Shown here: positions 16,851-25,522 of the stretch, one piece after another
Layout: every line of letters begins with the position of its first letter
Position numbering within the stretch: the stretch's first letter is position 1
Assembly (NCBI GenBank): GCA_963977415.1
Contig: CAXBOS010000015.1
Location: forward strand, 1-64,000
From: Croceimicrobium sp963977415
GTDB taxonomy: Bacteria > Bacteroidota > Bacteroidia > Flavobacteriales > Schleiferiaceae
Direction: 5' to 3'
DNA: 64,000 nucleotides
Notes under the pieces: model-generated
Databases searched by the model: none
What the model was told of the DNA's origin: nothing
The model's input: only the letters and a program-made list of their open reading frames with translations
Translations under genes and position numbers: made by a program

Positions 16851-17582
16851 TTATTTTTTGCCTTCATAAATGGTGGCGATGCCAAAAGTAACGGGAATTC
16901 TTCGACCATTTTCATAGCCAACCTTGGTCATAATTTTACTAAACGCATCTCCGTAAGGGAAGGCTTGTACCGATTCCGGCAAATAGGTATAAGCACGGCT
17001 GTCTTTGCTCACCAATTTACCAATGGTAGGCAGCATAAATTTAAAGTAGAAATTGTAAATCTGCTTAAAAGGAAAAGATTGCGGTTGAGAAAATTCCAAC
17101 ACCAACAAGCGTCCACCTGGTTTTAAAACCCGAAGCATCTCTGCTAAGCCCTTCTCTAAATTCTCGAAATTCCGCACGCCAAAAGCCACGGTAATGGCAT
17201 CGAAAGTTGCATCAGGAAAAGGTAAATCTTCCGAATCTGCCTGCTCCAAAGTAATCAAGGAACTCAAATTTTTCTTTGCTACTTTATCTCGGCCCACCGA
17301 AAGCATTCCCGCCGAAATATCAATACCGGTAATTTTATCTGGATGCGCCTTGGCAAGAGCAATCGCTAAATCGGCGGTGCCTGTAGCTACATCCAAAATC
17401 AATTTGGGTTCCCCTTCACTGGCCATTTTCACCACCTTTTTCCGCCAACCTTTATCAATACTGAGCGACAGTAAATGGTTTAACAAATCATAGCGTTCCG
17501 AAATATTATCAAACATTTCCGCTACCTGCTCTTTCTTACTGCCCGCCTCGTTATAAGGCTTTACTTCCTTAGTCATAGTCAA
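16851..17582 (-). CDS. ubiE: Demethylmenaquinone methyltransferase
   Basis: The SAM-dependent methyltransferase of the last step of menaquinone synthesis (MenG/UbiE). The 243-residue protein shows VAEMFDNISERYDLLNHLLS and GWRKKVVKM, the UbiE family signatures, then the SAM motif ILDVATGTADLAIALA, followed by GIDISAGML and the second signature RVLKPGGRLLVLEFSQP. A second possible start lies two codons inside. Anaerobic or menaquinone-based respiration is usual in Bacteroidota, so menaquinone is the likely product. It begins the unit ubiE-porT-FAD dehydrogenase, with a -7 box at 17595. Confidence 0.96.
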   Translation of the reverse strand: MTMTKEVKPYNEAGSKKEQVAEMFDNISERYDLLNHLLSLSIDKGWRKKVVKMASEGEPKLILDVATGTADLAIALAKAHPDKITGIDISAGMLSVGRDKVAKKNLSSLITLEQADSEDLPFPDATFDAITVAFGVRNFENLEKGLAEMLRVLKPGGRLLVLEFSQPQSFPFKQIYNFYFKFMLPTIGKLVSKDSRAYTYLPESVQAFPYGDAFSKIMTKVGYENGRRIPVTFGIATIYEGKK

Positions 17583-17594
17583 TTAAATCGCTTG

Positions 17595-17602
17595 CAAAGG
17601 TA
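17595..17602 (-). promoter_or_regulatory. -7 box of ubiE
   Basis: The minus strand reads TACCTTTG (TAnnTTTG), 12 nt before the ubiE start, so the leader is short. The TTG to the left is too far (33 nt). Confidence 0.5.
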
Positions 17603-17660
17603 AGTCATAAAAGCGGCCTATTGTTTTGGAATTACAATAGCTTTTTCTGCTTTATTTTTA

Positions 17661-17830
17661 GGGCAACGGCCGGGCTTTACGCTCCAAGTCCTCGCTGCCA
17701 CTCGCTAAAAAGTCCGTCCTAGCCCGAGCTTCCTTTGGTCGCTGGGCTATGTCTGCTTTTTATACTCGGCTCAGCTGCGGGCTTTTCACTGCAATCCCTG
17801 TTGCTGGGCTAGAGGATAGCGACCATGTTT
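17661..17830. repeat. GC-rich intergenic block, possible dispersed element
   Basis: The 368-bp gap from 17583 to 17950 has no gene. Within it this 170-bp block has a clearly higher GC content and several copies of GGGCT/AGCCC in both orientations: GCCGGGCT, AGCCCGAGC, CGCTGGGCT, GCGGGCT and GCTGGGCT. This allows long-range hairpins. It reminds me of the CGGGCTTT...CAATCCCT-type intergenic elements seen in many flavobacterial genomes, but that resemblance is from memory and was not tested. The remainder of the gap is ordinary AT-rich DNA. Confidence 0.45.
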
Positions 17831-17950
17831 TTCGCTCTTAACCTGTTTTCGCGTAAAATTTTAGTCTCAGTGGTAAATATTTCAGCTTAAAAGAACCGAA
17901 TGGAATAAGTTTTGTTATGAGTACTCACATAATCAAAAGCATAAATCACC

Positions 17951-18733
17951 ATGAAAAAAGTAAAAGGTTTGATATTGATAGCATTACTATCAATTGTGTT
18001 TCTTCCCAGTTGTGTTTCTGTGAAACAAGGTAATATTGGTGTAAAGCGCAGTCTGGGTAAGATCAGTGAAAAAGGATTAGAAGCAGGACCGCGTTGGTAC
18101 AATCCCTTTATTAGTCGCATTATAATTGTTCCCGTCAACACTCAAAACTTGGAAGTAAATTTGGCTTTACCCTCCAAAGAAGGTTTAAATGTAAATGCGG
18201 AAATTTCTATTCTTTACCATGTAAAGGAAGATCATGTAACCGATGTAGTGGGTAGCATTGGGGTAGATTATGAAGAAACCATGATCTTACCAGTCTTTCG
18301 CGCTGCCGCTGCAGACGTTACCGCTAACTTTATGGCCAAAGACATGCACACGGGCTTCCGTCTCGACATTGAAAAAGCTATTAAAGTAAAAATGATGGAG
18401 ATTTTAGGAAATCGTGGTTTTGAAATCGAAGCCGTGCTTTTAAAGAGTGTGCAATTACCTCCTGGCTTGTATCGTGCCATTGAAGAAAAGCTAGAAGCGG
18501 AGCAAGACGCGCAAAGAATGCAATTTGTATTGCAAAAAGAAAGACAAGAGGCAGAGCGCAAAACAATTGAAGCCGCTGGTATTCGTGATGCCAATAAAAT
18601 TATCAGTGAAGGTTTAACTCCCGCTATCATTCAGTATAAAGGTATTGAAGCGTATCGCTCTTTATCCAATTCCCCCAATACCAAATTAATTATTGGGCAA
18701 AATATGCAACAGCCCCTTTTACTGCAGCCCTAA
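17951..18733 (+). CDS. Prohibitin-family (SPFH) lipoprotein
   Basis: A 260-residue SPFH/prohibitin-domain protein. The N-terminus is a lipoprotein signal with LPSC (Cys near residue 21), so the protein is membrane-bound by a lipid rather than by a transmembrane helix. The SPFH domain runs to about residue 190 (VKQGNIGVKRSLGKI, ITVPVNTQNLEVNL-like IIIVPVNTQNLEVNL, LPVFRAAAADVTANFMA, VLLKSVQLPP). A coiled coil follows (AIEEKLEAEQDAQRMQFVLQ and onward to about 218), as in prohibitins that form rings and hold or guide membrane proteases. Its target is unknown. It stands alone. Confidence 0.9.
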   Translation: MKKVKGLILIALLSIVFLPSCVSVKQGNIGVKRSLGKISEKGLEAGPRWYNPFISRIIIVPVNTQNLEVNLALPSKEGLNVNAEISILYHVKEDHVTDVVGSIGVDYEETMILPVFRAAAADVTANFMAKDMHTGFRLDIEKAIKVKMMEILGNRGFEIEAVLLKSVQLPPGLYRAIEEKLEAEQDAQRMQFVLQKERQEAERKTIEAAGIRDANKIISEGLTPAIIQYKGIEAYRSLSNSPNTKLIIGQNMQQPLLLQP

Positions 18734-18761
18734 AACCTGAGATAATCGTAAAATTATAGTT

Positions 18762-18848
18762 TAAGATTTTCAAGAAAAGGAAAAGACCAATCTAGATCGT
18801 GTAACTGTAAGGGATTACAATAAATGAACTAATTGCGGTCTTTTCCTT
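18762..18848. repeat. Dispersed hairpin element, copy A
   Basis: AAGGAAAAGACC (18777-18788) and GGTCTTTTCCTT (18837-18848) are a perfect 12-bp inverted repeat around a 48-nt centre containing TCTAGATCGT and AAATGAACTA. The centre and left arm match the region at 26169-26220 over 52 ungapped bases, 39 identical by my count. Weaker similarity continues to about 18925. Either a structured RNA or a small DNA element; no T-run follows the stem, so it is not an ordinary terminator. Confidence 0.7.
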
Positions 18849-18959
18849 GCATTGCCGCATATCTGGGTATAAACCACAAAACGATAATCTATTCGATAAA
18901 CGGTAAATTTTCCTCGATGAACGGGTTTTGAGATCAGTATAGCCTCGCTTAAGCAAAAC

Positions 18960-20240
18960 TTAAAACATTCTTTCGGGGAAAATTATCAGTTGTATAAAAT
19001 TGAATTCCAACGAATTAAAGATCTCACTACGATTATTGCTTAAGGCTAAATTTAAATTAGGGGTATAGCGCAGATTGGTGCGAAGAAGGAAACCCTGCAA
19101 GCGATTGGGCCTAATATCCCAGCCAAAGCAAAGGCCATATCCCACTTGATCTTGTAGTACATCGTCAATGATCTGTCCCTTGTTTGTGCTTTCCAACGAA
19201 AGTCTTTCCCAGCTTACAAAGGGACCAATAAAGGGTACAAAGCCATGGTAGTCAAAAAGGGTGCGTGTTCCTTCTAAAGCTAAAGATCTTCGGCCCGCTT
19301 CACGGTTCCAACCGAAAGCGCCATTATTCTGTTTGTAAGAGCGATAGGCAAGCTCTATAGATAGGTCGGGCTTGTGAAAATAATAGCCCGCGGAAAATTC
19401 GGGCATTACTGAATTGGCATAATTTCCATAACCTTCGCTAAAAGCAGTAGACTTCGATTGATTCAGCCAAAAAGCGGAAGAAAAGCCGGCACCGATATAA
19501 AAGCCATCGAGTTTACCTTGTTCGGCAAGTACCTCTGTTACTTTTTGGGTTCTGCCAGACTCCCAGTCTTTTTCCGCACTAAGAGTCGTTTCTAGCAGAA
19601 TGCGGAAAGAAGCGGTGAAATAGAGCTGATGATTTTCTATTTGAATAATTTCTTCCGGTTTTAGATAGTAGTCTTGCGGCGAACTGCTATTCCAACTAAC
19701 TCCTAAATCCCATAAATAGTTACCGCTTTGGTAACTTAATCCACCAAGTAGCGGCAAGCCATGGTAGGTGATAACGGCATTTTCTGCATCAATCCCTGTG
19801 TTTTGTTGCCACTGATAGGAGGTGAGAGAAACACCAACAAAGGGCCGAACCGCGTTTTTCTTAATACGCCAAGGGTAATATTTAAAGGCGGTTTCCACAC
19901 CTCTTTGATAGCGTATGGTATTAGCCTCCATAGTGCTTTGGGTTTGGAAAAGAGGAATCGCAATATAAAAATCGGCATGTCCCCAAAAGTGGGTGCCGCC
20001 AATTAATATTCGCGGCGTATGACTCGCATTGAGGCTAACTCTCGATGTGTTGGGATTGCTAATGGCCGAATTTGAAATTTGGGTATTTGCTCCTAAACCC
20101 AATTCATAATCCAATCCTAAACTTAGCTGGGCAAAACGATGCCTTGATTTTTTATCAAGATAGACTTGGCCAAAAACTTGGAATTGGAAAATGCTGAAAA
20201 GCAAAATCAGGACGAAGGGCCGGCTTTTTCTGACTTCCAT
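18960..20240 (-). CDS. Outer-membrane beta-barrel protein, unknown function
   Basis: Unknown protein of about 426 residues from the ATG at 20238-20240; a longer frame begins at 20261, but the later start opens directly into a typical signal peptide (MEVRKSRPFVLILLFSIFQF, cleavage after VFGQ). The mature part is a run of amphipathic strands with many aromatic pairs (HFWGHADFYIAIPLF, VETAFKYYPWR, LLGGLSYQSGNYLWDLGVSW), and the last residues, IIFPERMF, end in an aromatic, all consistent with an outer-membrane barrel. It has no close functional neighbours: the prohibitin gene is convergent and lplA lies upstream on the same strand, 109 bp away. Confidence 0.75.
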   Translation of the reverse strand: MEVRKSRPFVLILLFSIFQFQVFGQVYLDKKSRHRFAQLSLGLDYELGLGANTQISNSAISNPNTSRVSLNASHTPRILIGGTHFWGHADFYIAIPLFQTQSTMEANTIRYQRGVETAFKYYPWRIKKNAVRPFVGVSLTSYQWQQNTGIDAENAVITYHGLPLLGGLSYQSGNYLWDLGVSWNSSSPQDYYLKPEEIIQIENHQLYFTASFRILLETTLSAEKDWESGRTQKVTEVLAEQGKLDGFYIGAGFSSAFWLNQSKSTAFSEGYGNYANSVMPEFSAGYYFHKPDLSIELAYRSYKQNNGAFGWNREAGRRSLALEGTRTLFDYHGFVPFIGPFVSWERLSLESTNKGQIIDDVLQDQVGYGLCFGWDIRPNRLQGFLLRTNLRYTPNLNLALSNNRSEIFNSLEFNFIQLIIFPERMF

Positions 20241-20369
20241 AAGGGTGAGCTTAAAAATCAAAAATTGTATTACTCTTCAGCCAATTTAGTAAAATAAGGC
20301 TTTGTTACATTTAGATCTGAGCTCCTACGATTAAAATGGCAAACCTGCCTATGCAGCGACATTAGGACT

Positions 20370-21359
20370 TTAAAAAAACACTTGCACTAATTCTTCCTCA
20401 GAAATATTATTAAAGTATTCCGAACTCTTTAATTCACGCAGAGCGGCTAAAAGCTTTTCCTCTTGATGTTCCTTGCCAATTAGACCTTTAATAAGCGGTT
20501 CTAGGTCTTGGTTAACGAAGAAGTCGCCGAAAATCTCTAATTCTGCAATCAGTCCTTTTTCTACATTAAGATGTGCCTCTACAAAACCTCCGGTAGTTTT
20601 TACCCCATTCTTTAAGCCGTATCTGGGCGAGTAGCCATAGTTCCAATGCCATTGACTGTATTTATCATCGGCTAGATTTTGAATAGCAATTTTGTCCACT
20701 TCGCTTAATTCATAAGGAAGGGCGTCGGGATACAAATGGGTGATGTGCTGCATTACGCGCTCGCCGAACTTAGTTACGCCAATATCTTCTTTAAGATGCG
20801 TAGAGATATTGGTGACACGGCTTCGCACGGATTTTCTTGCTTTTCCCTCAAATTTTAAAGGATTAACATTAAGCGCATCCGAAATGTCTTGTATTTCAGA
20901 GGCATATAATAAAGTGCCGTGGTGTAAAACGCGCTGTTTTTGATGATAAATATGCTCGGCATTGCCTGAGAATTTTTGATCCTGGATCAAGATATCATTA
21001 CGGCCCGAGAAATGCGCTTCTACGCCTAATTGCGCTAAAACATCGATAATAGGCTGATTGTATTTTTTGAAATCCACCTTCGCTCCTTCGGCGCCATAAC
21101 CCATTATAAAAGTATAATTAAGATTGCCTAAGTCGTGGTAAACGGCCCCGCCGCCGGTTAGTCTGCGCACTACGCGAATGCCCTTTTCTTTAACATATTC
21201 GGCATTTATTTCTGCCAAAGTATTTTGATGTTTACCCACTACGATGGTAGCATCGTTTTGCCAAAGCATAAAAATATTTTCATCAAAATTCTTCAGGAAG
21301 TACTCCTCAGTAGCTTGATTAAAATAGGGGTCGAGACTTTTATTGAGAATACAGAGCAT
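20370..21359 (-). CDS. lplA: Lipoate-protein ligase A
   Basis: Activates free lipoate with ATP and attaches it to the lipoyl domains of 2-oxoacid dehydrogenases and the glycine cleavage H protein. The 329-residue protein has the catalytic domain (LWQNDATIVVGKHQN, VRRLTGGGAVYHDLGNLNYTF near residues 70-90, with the lipoyl-AMP-binding RRxxGGGAVYHD motif; the acceptor lysine region at FSGNAEH). The C-terminal accessory domain (WHWNYGYSPRYGLKNGV to the end) is present, so it is the full E. coli-type enzyme. It appears monocistronic. Confidence 0.95.
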   Translation of the reverse strand: MLCILNKSLDPYFNQATEEYFLKNFDENIFMLWQNDATIVVGKHQNTLAEINAEYVKEKGIRVVRRLTGGGAVYHDLGNLNYTFIMGYGAEGAKVDFKKYNQPIIDVLAQLGVEAHFSGRNDILIQDQKFSGNAEHIYHQKQRVLHHGTLLYASEIQDISDALNVNPLKFEGKARKSVRSRVTNISTHLKEDIGVTKFGERVMQHITHLYPDALPYELSEVDKIAIQNLADDKYSQWHWNYGYSPRYGLKNGVKTTGGFVEAHLNVEKGLIAELEIFGDFFVNQDLEPLIKGLIGKEHQEEKLLAALRELKSSEYFNNISEEELVQVFF

Positions 21360-21588
21360 GCCTTTTAATTTTGTGCAGCGAAGGTAATTAAGATGAGGCG
21401 ATTTATGTATTGGTAAGAGAATGGATATGAGCAGATGCGCATAAGCTTTTAAAATCTCGCGAAGAATTTTAGCTTTTATAAATCTTTTTACCAGAAATGG
21501 GCAACACTATTTTAAGGAAGACTGCGTTTTTTTGGTCAGTTAGATGCACTATTTTAGTCCAAGCCAACGATTTATAAATCGATTCAAA

Positions 21589-21954
21589 ATGAAAGACCTC
21601 AAGAAAATTACCTTAGATTTACCGGAATATATTCTCCTCGCTGCAGTGGTATTTTATTGGTTTTCAGCTGGTGTTGTGATTAATTATGTCGCGATTACTT
21701 TAGTGATTGGTCTAATTCTGCAGATCGTTTTTAAATTTCGAATACTAGGAATTGTATTGCCTAGCGTGCTGATGCTATTGAGTTTCTATATGCTCTTAGC
21801 GCTTATCTCTGAATTTAATGAGTTCCCAACGTTTAATTACGAGGCTAAGAAATTACTTTTCGTGGGCTTGACCATTTTCATGGGAAGCATGCTTGTGTCG
21901 GGGCTGATGTTTTTTAAATATGCTTTCACAAGGAGCAGGGGTAGCGCGAGTTAG
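21589..21954 (+). CDS. Small membrane protein, unknown function
   Basis: Not recognised. From the ATG at 21589, the product is 121 residues: a short charged start (MKDLKKITLDLPEY) followed by four hydrophobic segments (ILLAAVVFYWFSAGVVI, VAITLVIGLILQIVF, ILGIVLPSVLMLLSFYMLLAL, LLFVGLTIFMGSMLVSGLMFF) and a basic tail. A longer frame begins at 21544, but its added residues are not membrane-like and look like leader DNA. Likely an inner-membrane protein. It is divergent from lplA and convergent with the gene at 22030. Confidence 0.65.
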   Translation: MKDLKKITLDLPEYILLAAVVFYWFSAGVVINYVAITLVIGLILQIVFKFRILGIVLPSVLMLLSFYMLLALISEFNEFPTFNYEAKKLLFVGLTIFMGSMLVSGLMFFKYAFTRSRGSAS

Positions 21955-22029
21955 ATCTTGCACCAATCTCATTTTGTAATGTATAAGTGGGCCTAAATAG
22001 TATGTTCCGCGAAAATCGAAATTATTGTG

Positions 22030-22596
22030 CTACGGCTGCTTTAAATCATCTTCCACCACCTTTAGGAAAGGTCTAAGAATACTATCACGCTCAATCATTT
22101 TGGCCCGCCAACTTTCGTCGCGTTGTTCTTCGACGATTATTTGGTTTTGGGTACTGAAGTAGAACTGATCTTGGTGAAAATGTCCATCAGGGATTTCGGG
22201 TGCGTTAAGACTTCTTTTTAGAAATTTTTGGTAGCTCTCTTCTGCGATTAAATCTTTTAGTAGCTGCTTGTAATTCGATTCGATGACAGCTATTTCTTGC
22301 CCATCTGCCTGCGAGCGTAAACAATAATAGCGATACTTATTTTTTTGAGGGAGATAAACTTCCAATAGGTAGGTGGGCCGATTAAGACGGTATTTTTCAA
22401 GTTTTTCGAAGAGTACGCTGTCATTGAAGATACTCACTTCTTCTGCTTTCTCTGCTTCAAAAAAATAATCGTAGAAAAAAAGATAGGCTTCCTTTCCGTG
22501 CAATTTTTGTGGCGCCACAGGATGCCATTGGGCCGATAAAGTGGCACAGCTTAAAGTGATTACGAAAAAGGCGAAATAGGGAAGGGCTGCTTTCAC
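22030..22596 (-). CDS. Secreted protein, unknown function
   Basis: Not recognised. A 188-residue protein with a signal peptide (MKAALPYFAFFVITLSCATLSA, likely cleaved before QWHPV). The mature part is charged and rich in Lys, Glu and Tyr (EKLEKYRLNRPTYLLEVYLP), with no metal-site or catalytic pattern visible. Its start overlaps the stop of the glycosyltransferase gene by 4 bp, so it is the last gene of the cluster aminotransferase-DUF4254-GT9 and may share its envelope role. Confidence 0.7.
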   Translation of the reverse strand: MKAALPYFAFFVITLSCATLSAQWHPVAPQKLHGKEAYLFFYDYFFEAEKAEEVSIFNDSVLFEKLEKYRLNRPTYLLEVYLPQKNKYRYYCLRSQADGQEIAVIESNYKQLLKDLIAEESYQKFLKRSLNAPEIPDGHFHQDQFYFSTQNQIIVEEQRDESWRAKMIERDSILRPFLKVVEDDLKQP

Positions 22597-23627
22597 GGAT
22601 TTAATGCTTGCTCAATTTTAGCAATAATTTTTTCGGGTGCCAAATTCGTTAGGCAAGCATGGTCCCCACGGAAACATTCTTTATTACCAAAAATGCTGCA
22701 AGGCCTGCAGTTTAGATCTTCGCGGGGAATTTGCACCATTAATTCTTCGTGTTCTCCCAAGGGGCCAAAGCCGGCTAAAGGATGCGTCGCTCCCCAAATG
22801 GAAATGATTTTTATACCCGCCAAAGCGGCCAAGTGCATATTACTCGAATCCATAGCAAGCATTAAATGCAGCTTTCGCATTATCGCGATTTCTTGCGGGA
22901 AGCGGAATTTGCCGGCGATCATGCTGTAATTGATCTGAGCGGCTTGGGCTAGTTCTTCTAAATCGGCGACTTCTTCTGGGCCTCCAAAAATGTAGAAGTG
23001 ATAATCTTTATTAGCACCGAAATGTGCCAGAACTTTTTCCATCTGCGCAAGCGGATAGCGTTTGGCTTTATGTTTGGCCAAGGGGGCGATGCCGAGGTGA
23101 AACTTGGCAGTTGGACTCGGAACTTCGCTTACAGAATTATCTTCCTTTAAAGGATAGAGCGCCGTGTCTTTTTCTGAAAAATTAAATTGGAGTCCCGCTC
23201 TGTGCAAGGTTTCAGCATACTTAATACTGCTGTGTTTAAGGGGCTGGACGATTTTATTTTCTCTTCGCACCAAGGCTTTCCGCGCTGCTCTTTCTTTGTT
23301 AATGCGAAAAACAGTCAAGCCCATCAGGCGAAAAAAGCTATTAAGGATACGACTGCGTAGAACGTTATGTGCATCAATAACCAAGTCGGGTTTTATCTCC
23401 CGCTTAAGCGTTTGTGCTAATTTCCACAGTCCTATAAAGCCTTTGTGACGATCGTTTAAATCTGCTGCATGAAAGTGAATGTCTAAATCACCCAGCAGCG
23501 ATTTTATAAATGGTCGCGACACCAAGTGGATTTCCACGGCAGGTTGATCGCGTTTTAGTGCCGCTAAAACAGGCAGGAGCAGAGCAATGTCGCCCAAAGC
23601 TGAATAGCGTTGCACTAAAATGCGCAT
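22593..23627 (-). CDS. Glycosyltransferase family 9 (heptosyltransferase-like)
   Basis: A 344-residue ADP-heptose:LPS heptosyltransferase-family enzyme (GT9), adding sugars to the lipid A/core region at the cytoplasmic face. The N-terminal half begins MRILVQRYSALGDIALLLPVLAALKR, the GDxxxxxP start typical of GT9, and the C-terminal half has LGIAPLAKHKAKRYP, the binding loop, FGGPEE, and LAMDSSNMHLAALAGIKIISIWGATHPLAGFGP, the diagnostic DS/TGxxHxAxxx-like motif (here DSSNMHLAAL). The sugar transferred cannot be inferred. It overlaps DUF4254 by 1 bp and the secreted protein gene by 4 bp, so it is translationally coupled. Confidence 0.9.
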   Translation of the reverse strand: MRILVQRYSALGDIALLLPVLAALKRDQPAVEIHLVSRPFIKSLLGDLDIHFHAADLNDRHKGFIGLWKLAQTLKREIKPDLVIDAHNVLRSRILNSFFRLMGLTVFRINKERAARKALVRRENKIVQPLKHSSIKYAETLHRAGLQFNFSEKDTALYPLKEDNSVSEVPSPTAKFHLGIAPLAKHKAKRYPLAQMEKVLAHFGANKDYHFYIFGGPEEVADLEELAQAAQINYSMIAGKFRFPQEIAIMRKLHLMLAMDSSNMHLAALAGIKIISIWGATHPLAGFGPLGEHEELMVQIPREDLNCRPCSIFGNKECFRGDHACLTNLAPEKIIAKIEQALNP

Positions 23628-24235
23628 TAATCTTCGCTTTTGTAAAGTACGGGGTTGAGCTCTGGGTCGTTGTACATTTTCATTTGGCGGTAAACCTTAG
23701 AGATGCGACGACCCATGGCTAAGTCTTCTAATAAGTGATCGATGGCGGTGCTCAAATCTTGCTCCTGTTCCTTTAAAACAGAGAGTTTTAATTGGTTTTT
23801 CGCTTGCAATTCAGGCGAGCTGTTTTCACGGCTGGCTTCAATTTGCATGTGATATAATTTTAAGGCAAGGATGGATAATCGATCAATGGCCCAAGCGGGA
23901 CTTTCGGTATTGAGTCGGGCATAAGACTGCAATTTTACGCCTTCGAAGAGGGAAAGCATGGCATCGTCAATTTGCTCAACTAAATCGGTACGTTTTTGAT
24001 TGCTCGCATCAATGCGACGTTTAATTTCCAATGCCTTTTCGGGTTGAATATTAGGGTCGCGAATGATGTCTTCTAAATGCCATTGTACGGTGTCTATCCA
24101 GTTCTTGGTGTATAAAAGCTCTTGCATGCTGCCGATAGGGAAAGGGTTTACCTCGGGGCTATCGACATCATCTTTAATATGGTAATCTTCAATAGATAAA
24201 TTGAAGAGAGCCATCATTTCTTCTGCTTTAAGCAT
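23627..24235 (-). CDS. DUF4254-family protein
   Basis: A 202-residue protein of a conserved Bacteroidota family of unknown function. It looks cytosolic and mostly helical, with no signal peptide or membrane segment; typical stretches are NLHQWHLEDIIRD-like VQWHLEDIIRDP, EIKRRIDASNQKRTDLVEQID and SPAWAIDRLSILALKLYHM. It is packed between the aminotransferase (8-bp overlap) and the GT9 gene (1-bp overlap), a neighbourhood often seen for this family, which suggests a role in LPS or polysaccharide synthesis. The family call is from memory of these motifs. Confidence 0.75.
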   Translation of the reverse strand: MLKAEEMMALFNLSIEDYHIKDDVDSPEVNPFPIGSMQELLYTKNWIDTVQWHLEDIIRDPNIQPEKALEIKRRIDASNQKRTDLVEQIDDAMLSLFEGVKLQSYARLNTESPAWAIDRLSILALKLYHMQIEASRENSSPELQAKNQLKLSVLKEQEQDLSTAIDHLLEDLAMGRRISKVYRQMKMYNDPELNPVLYKSED

Positions 24236-25427
24236 GGGTTAATTTGTTTATTGCGGCCGTAATACGGCTAATCGCTTTTTTTAAATCCTCCATAGAAGAG
24301 GCATAACTTAGTCGAATACAATTGGGGCTGCCGAAAGCGTCTCCTGGAACTAAAGCAACTTGGGCTTCGCCTAAAAGGTAAAGGCATAAGTCGTTGCTGT
24401 CTTTAATGGTTTCCTGGCCATTTTTCGAACCATATATTGCGCTTACGTCTGGGAAGAAATAAAAGGCTCCTTTAGGCTCGTTCACCTTAAAGCCTTTGAT
24501 TTTACGAAGGCCTTCTCCCACTACAGCGCGCCTTTCTGCGAAAGCGTCAACCATGTGGCTAACCACGCTCGGGTCGGCTTTTATAGCTGCTAAGGCTGCT
24601 CTTTGGGTAATGCTCGCTGTTGCAGATGTGAATTGACCTTGCATTTTGGTGCAAGCATCGGCAATATATTGAGGTGCAGCAATATAGCCACAGCGCCAGC
24701 CCGTCATGGCGAAACCTTTACTAAAACCATTTACCGTTACTACTTGGTCGTATATTTCTTTATCGGCGGCTAAGCTGAAATGCTTTCCACCAAAATTGAT
24801 GAGTTCATAAATTTCGTCACTCAGCGCAATTACGCGGGAATGCTTTTTTAAATAAGAGGCAATAGCGCCCAAATCTTCTTCATTAAAAACGCTTCCTGAA
24901 GGATTACAGGGCGAGCTAAAGATGACCATTTTGGTTTTGTCGCTATGGTATTCTTCCAACTCTTCTAAGGTAACTTTAAAATCGTTCTCAATGCTAGTTG
25001 GTATTACCACGGGGATACCGCCGGCTAATTTTACGATTTCATAATAGGAAACCCAGTAGGGGGCGGGAAGTAAAACTTCGTCACCTTCATTAATAAGGCA
25101 AAGAATTACGTTGGCAATTGACTGTTTTGCACCCGTGCTTACCACAATTTGATTGGCGGTATAGTTGAGATTATTATCGCGTTTTAATTTGGCGGCAATG
25201 GCTTCGCGTAAATCGGCATAACCAGGTATGGGTGGATAATGCGAAAAACCTTCATCAATCGCTGCCTTAGCGGCCTCTCTTATAAAGTCGGGAGTGCCAA
25301 AATCGGGCTCACCTAAGGAAAGACTTATAACGTCGAGGCCCTGATCTTTCAGTTCGCGACTTTTGCGACTCATAGCTATAGTAGCTGATTCTGAGAGGTT
25401 TTCGATTCTTTGCGACAGCTCTTTCAT
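24228..25427 (-). CDS. PLP-dependent class I/II aminotransferase (aspartate aminotransferase-like)
   Basis: A fold-type I aminotransferase of 399 residues, closest in character to bacterial aspartate/prephenate aminotransferases (AAT subgroup Ib). Markers are SLSLGEPDFGTPDFI near residue 40, PIPGYADLREAIAAKL, VSTGAKQSIANVI, IIFSSPCNPSGSVF-like VIFSSPCNPSGSVF, SDEIYELINF (the Asp that holds the pyridine nitrogen), and NGFSKGFAMTGWRCGYI (the Schiff-base Lys and the phosphate-holding Arg). The C-terminus holds CIRLSYASS with the substrate Arg. It opens the cluster with DUF4254 and GT9 and has a TAAATTTG box 30 nt upstream. Substrate is inferred, not shown. Confidence 0.93.
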   Translation of the reverse strand: MKELSQRIENLSESATIAMSRKSRELKDQGLDVISLSLGEPDFGTPDFIREAAKAAIDEGFSHYPPIPGYADLREAIAAKLKRDNNLNYTANQIVVSTGAKQSIANVILCLINEGDEVLLPAPYWVSYYEIVKLAGGIPVVIPTSIENDFKVTLEELEEYHSDKTKMVIFSSPCNPSGSVFNEEDLGAIASYLKKHSRVIALSDEIYELINFGGKHFSLAADKEIYDQVVTVNGFSKGFAMTGWRCGYIAAPQYIADACTKMQGQFTSATASITQRAALAAIKADPSVVSHMVDAFAERRAVVGEGLRKIKGFKVNEPKGAFYFFPDVSAIYGSKNGQETIKDSNDLCLYLLGEAQVALVPGDAFGSPNCIRLSYASSMEDLKKAISRITAAINKLTHA

Positions 25428-25456
25428 TCTATTTTATTGATTGAAGGGCAAATCTA

Positions 25457-25464
25457 CAAATTTA
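25457..25464 (-). promoter_or_regulatory. -7 box of the aminotransferase cluster
   Basis: The minus strand reads TAAATTTG, matching TAnnTTTG, 29 nt before the aminotransferase ATG at 25425-25427. It would drive the whole cluster to 22030. Confidence 0.45.
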
Positions 25465-25522
25465 GCTTCTGCACCTTCTTAAAGTTTACGATATTTGGCC
25501 TTCTCAATTCTAAAATCTGCAG

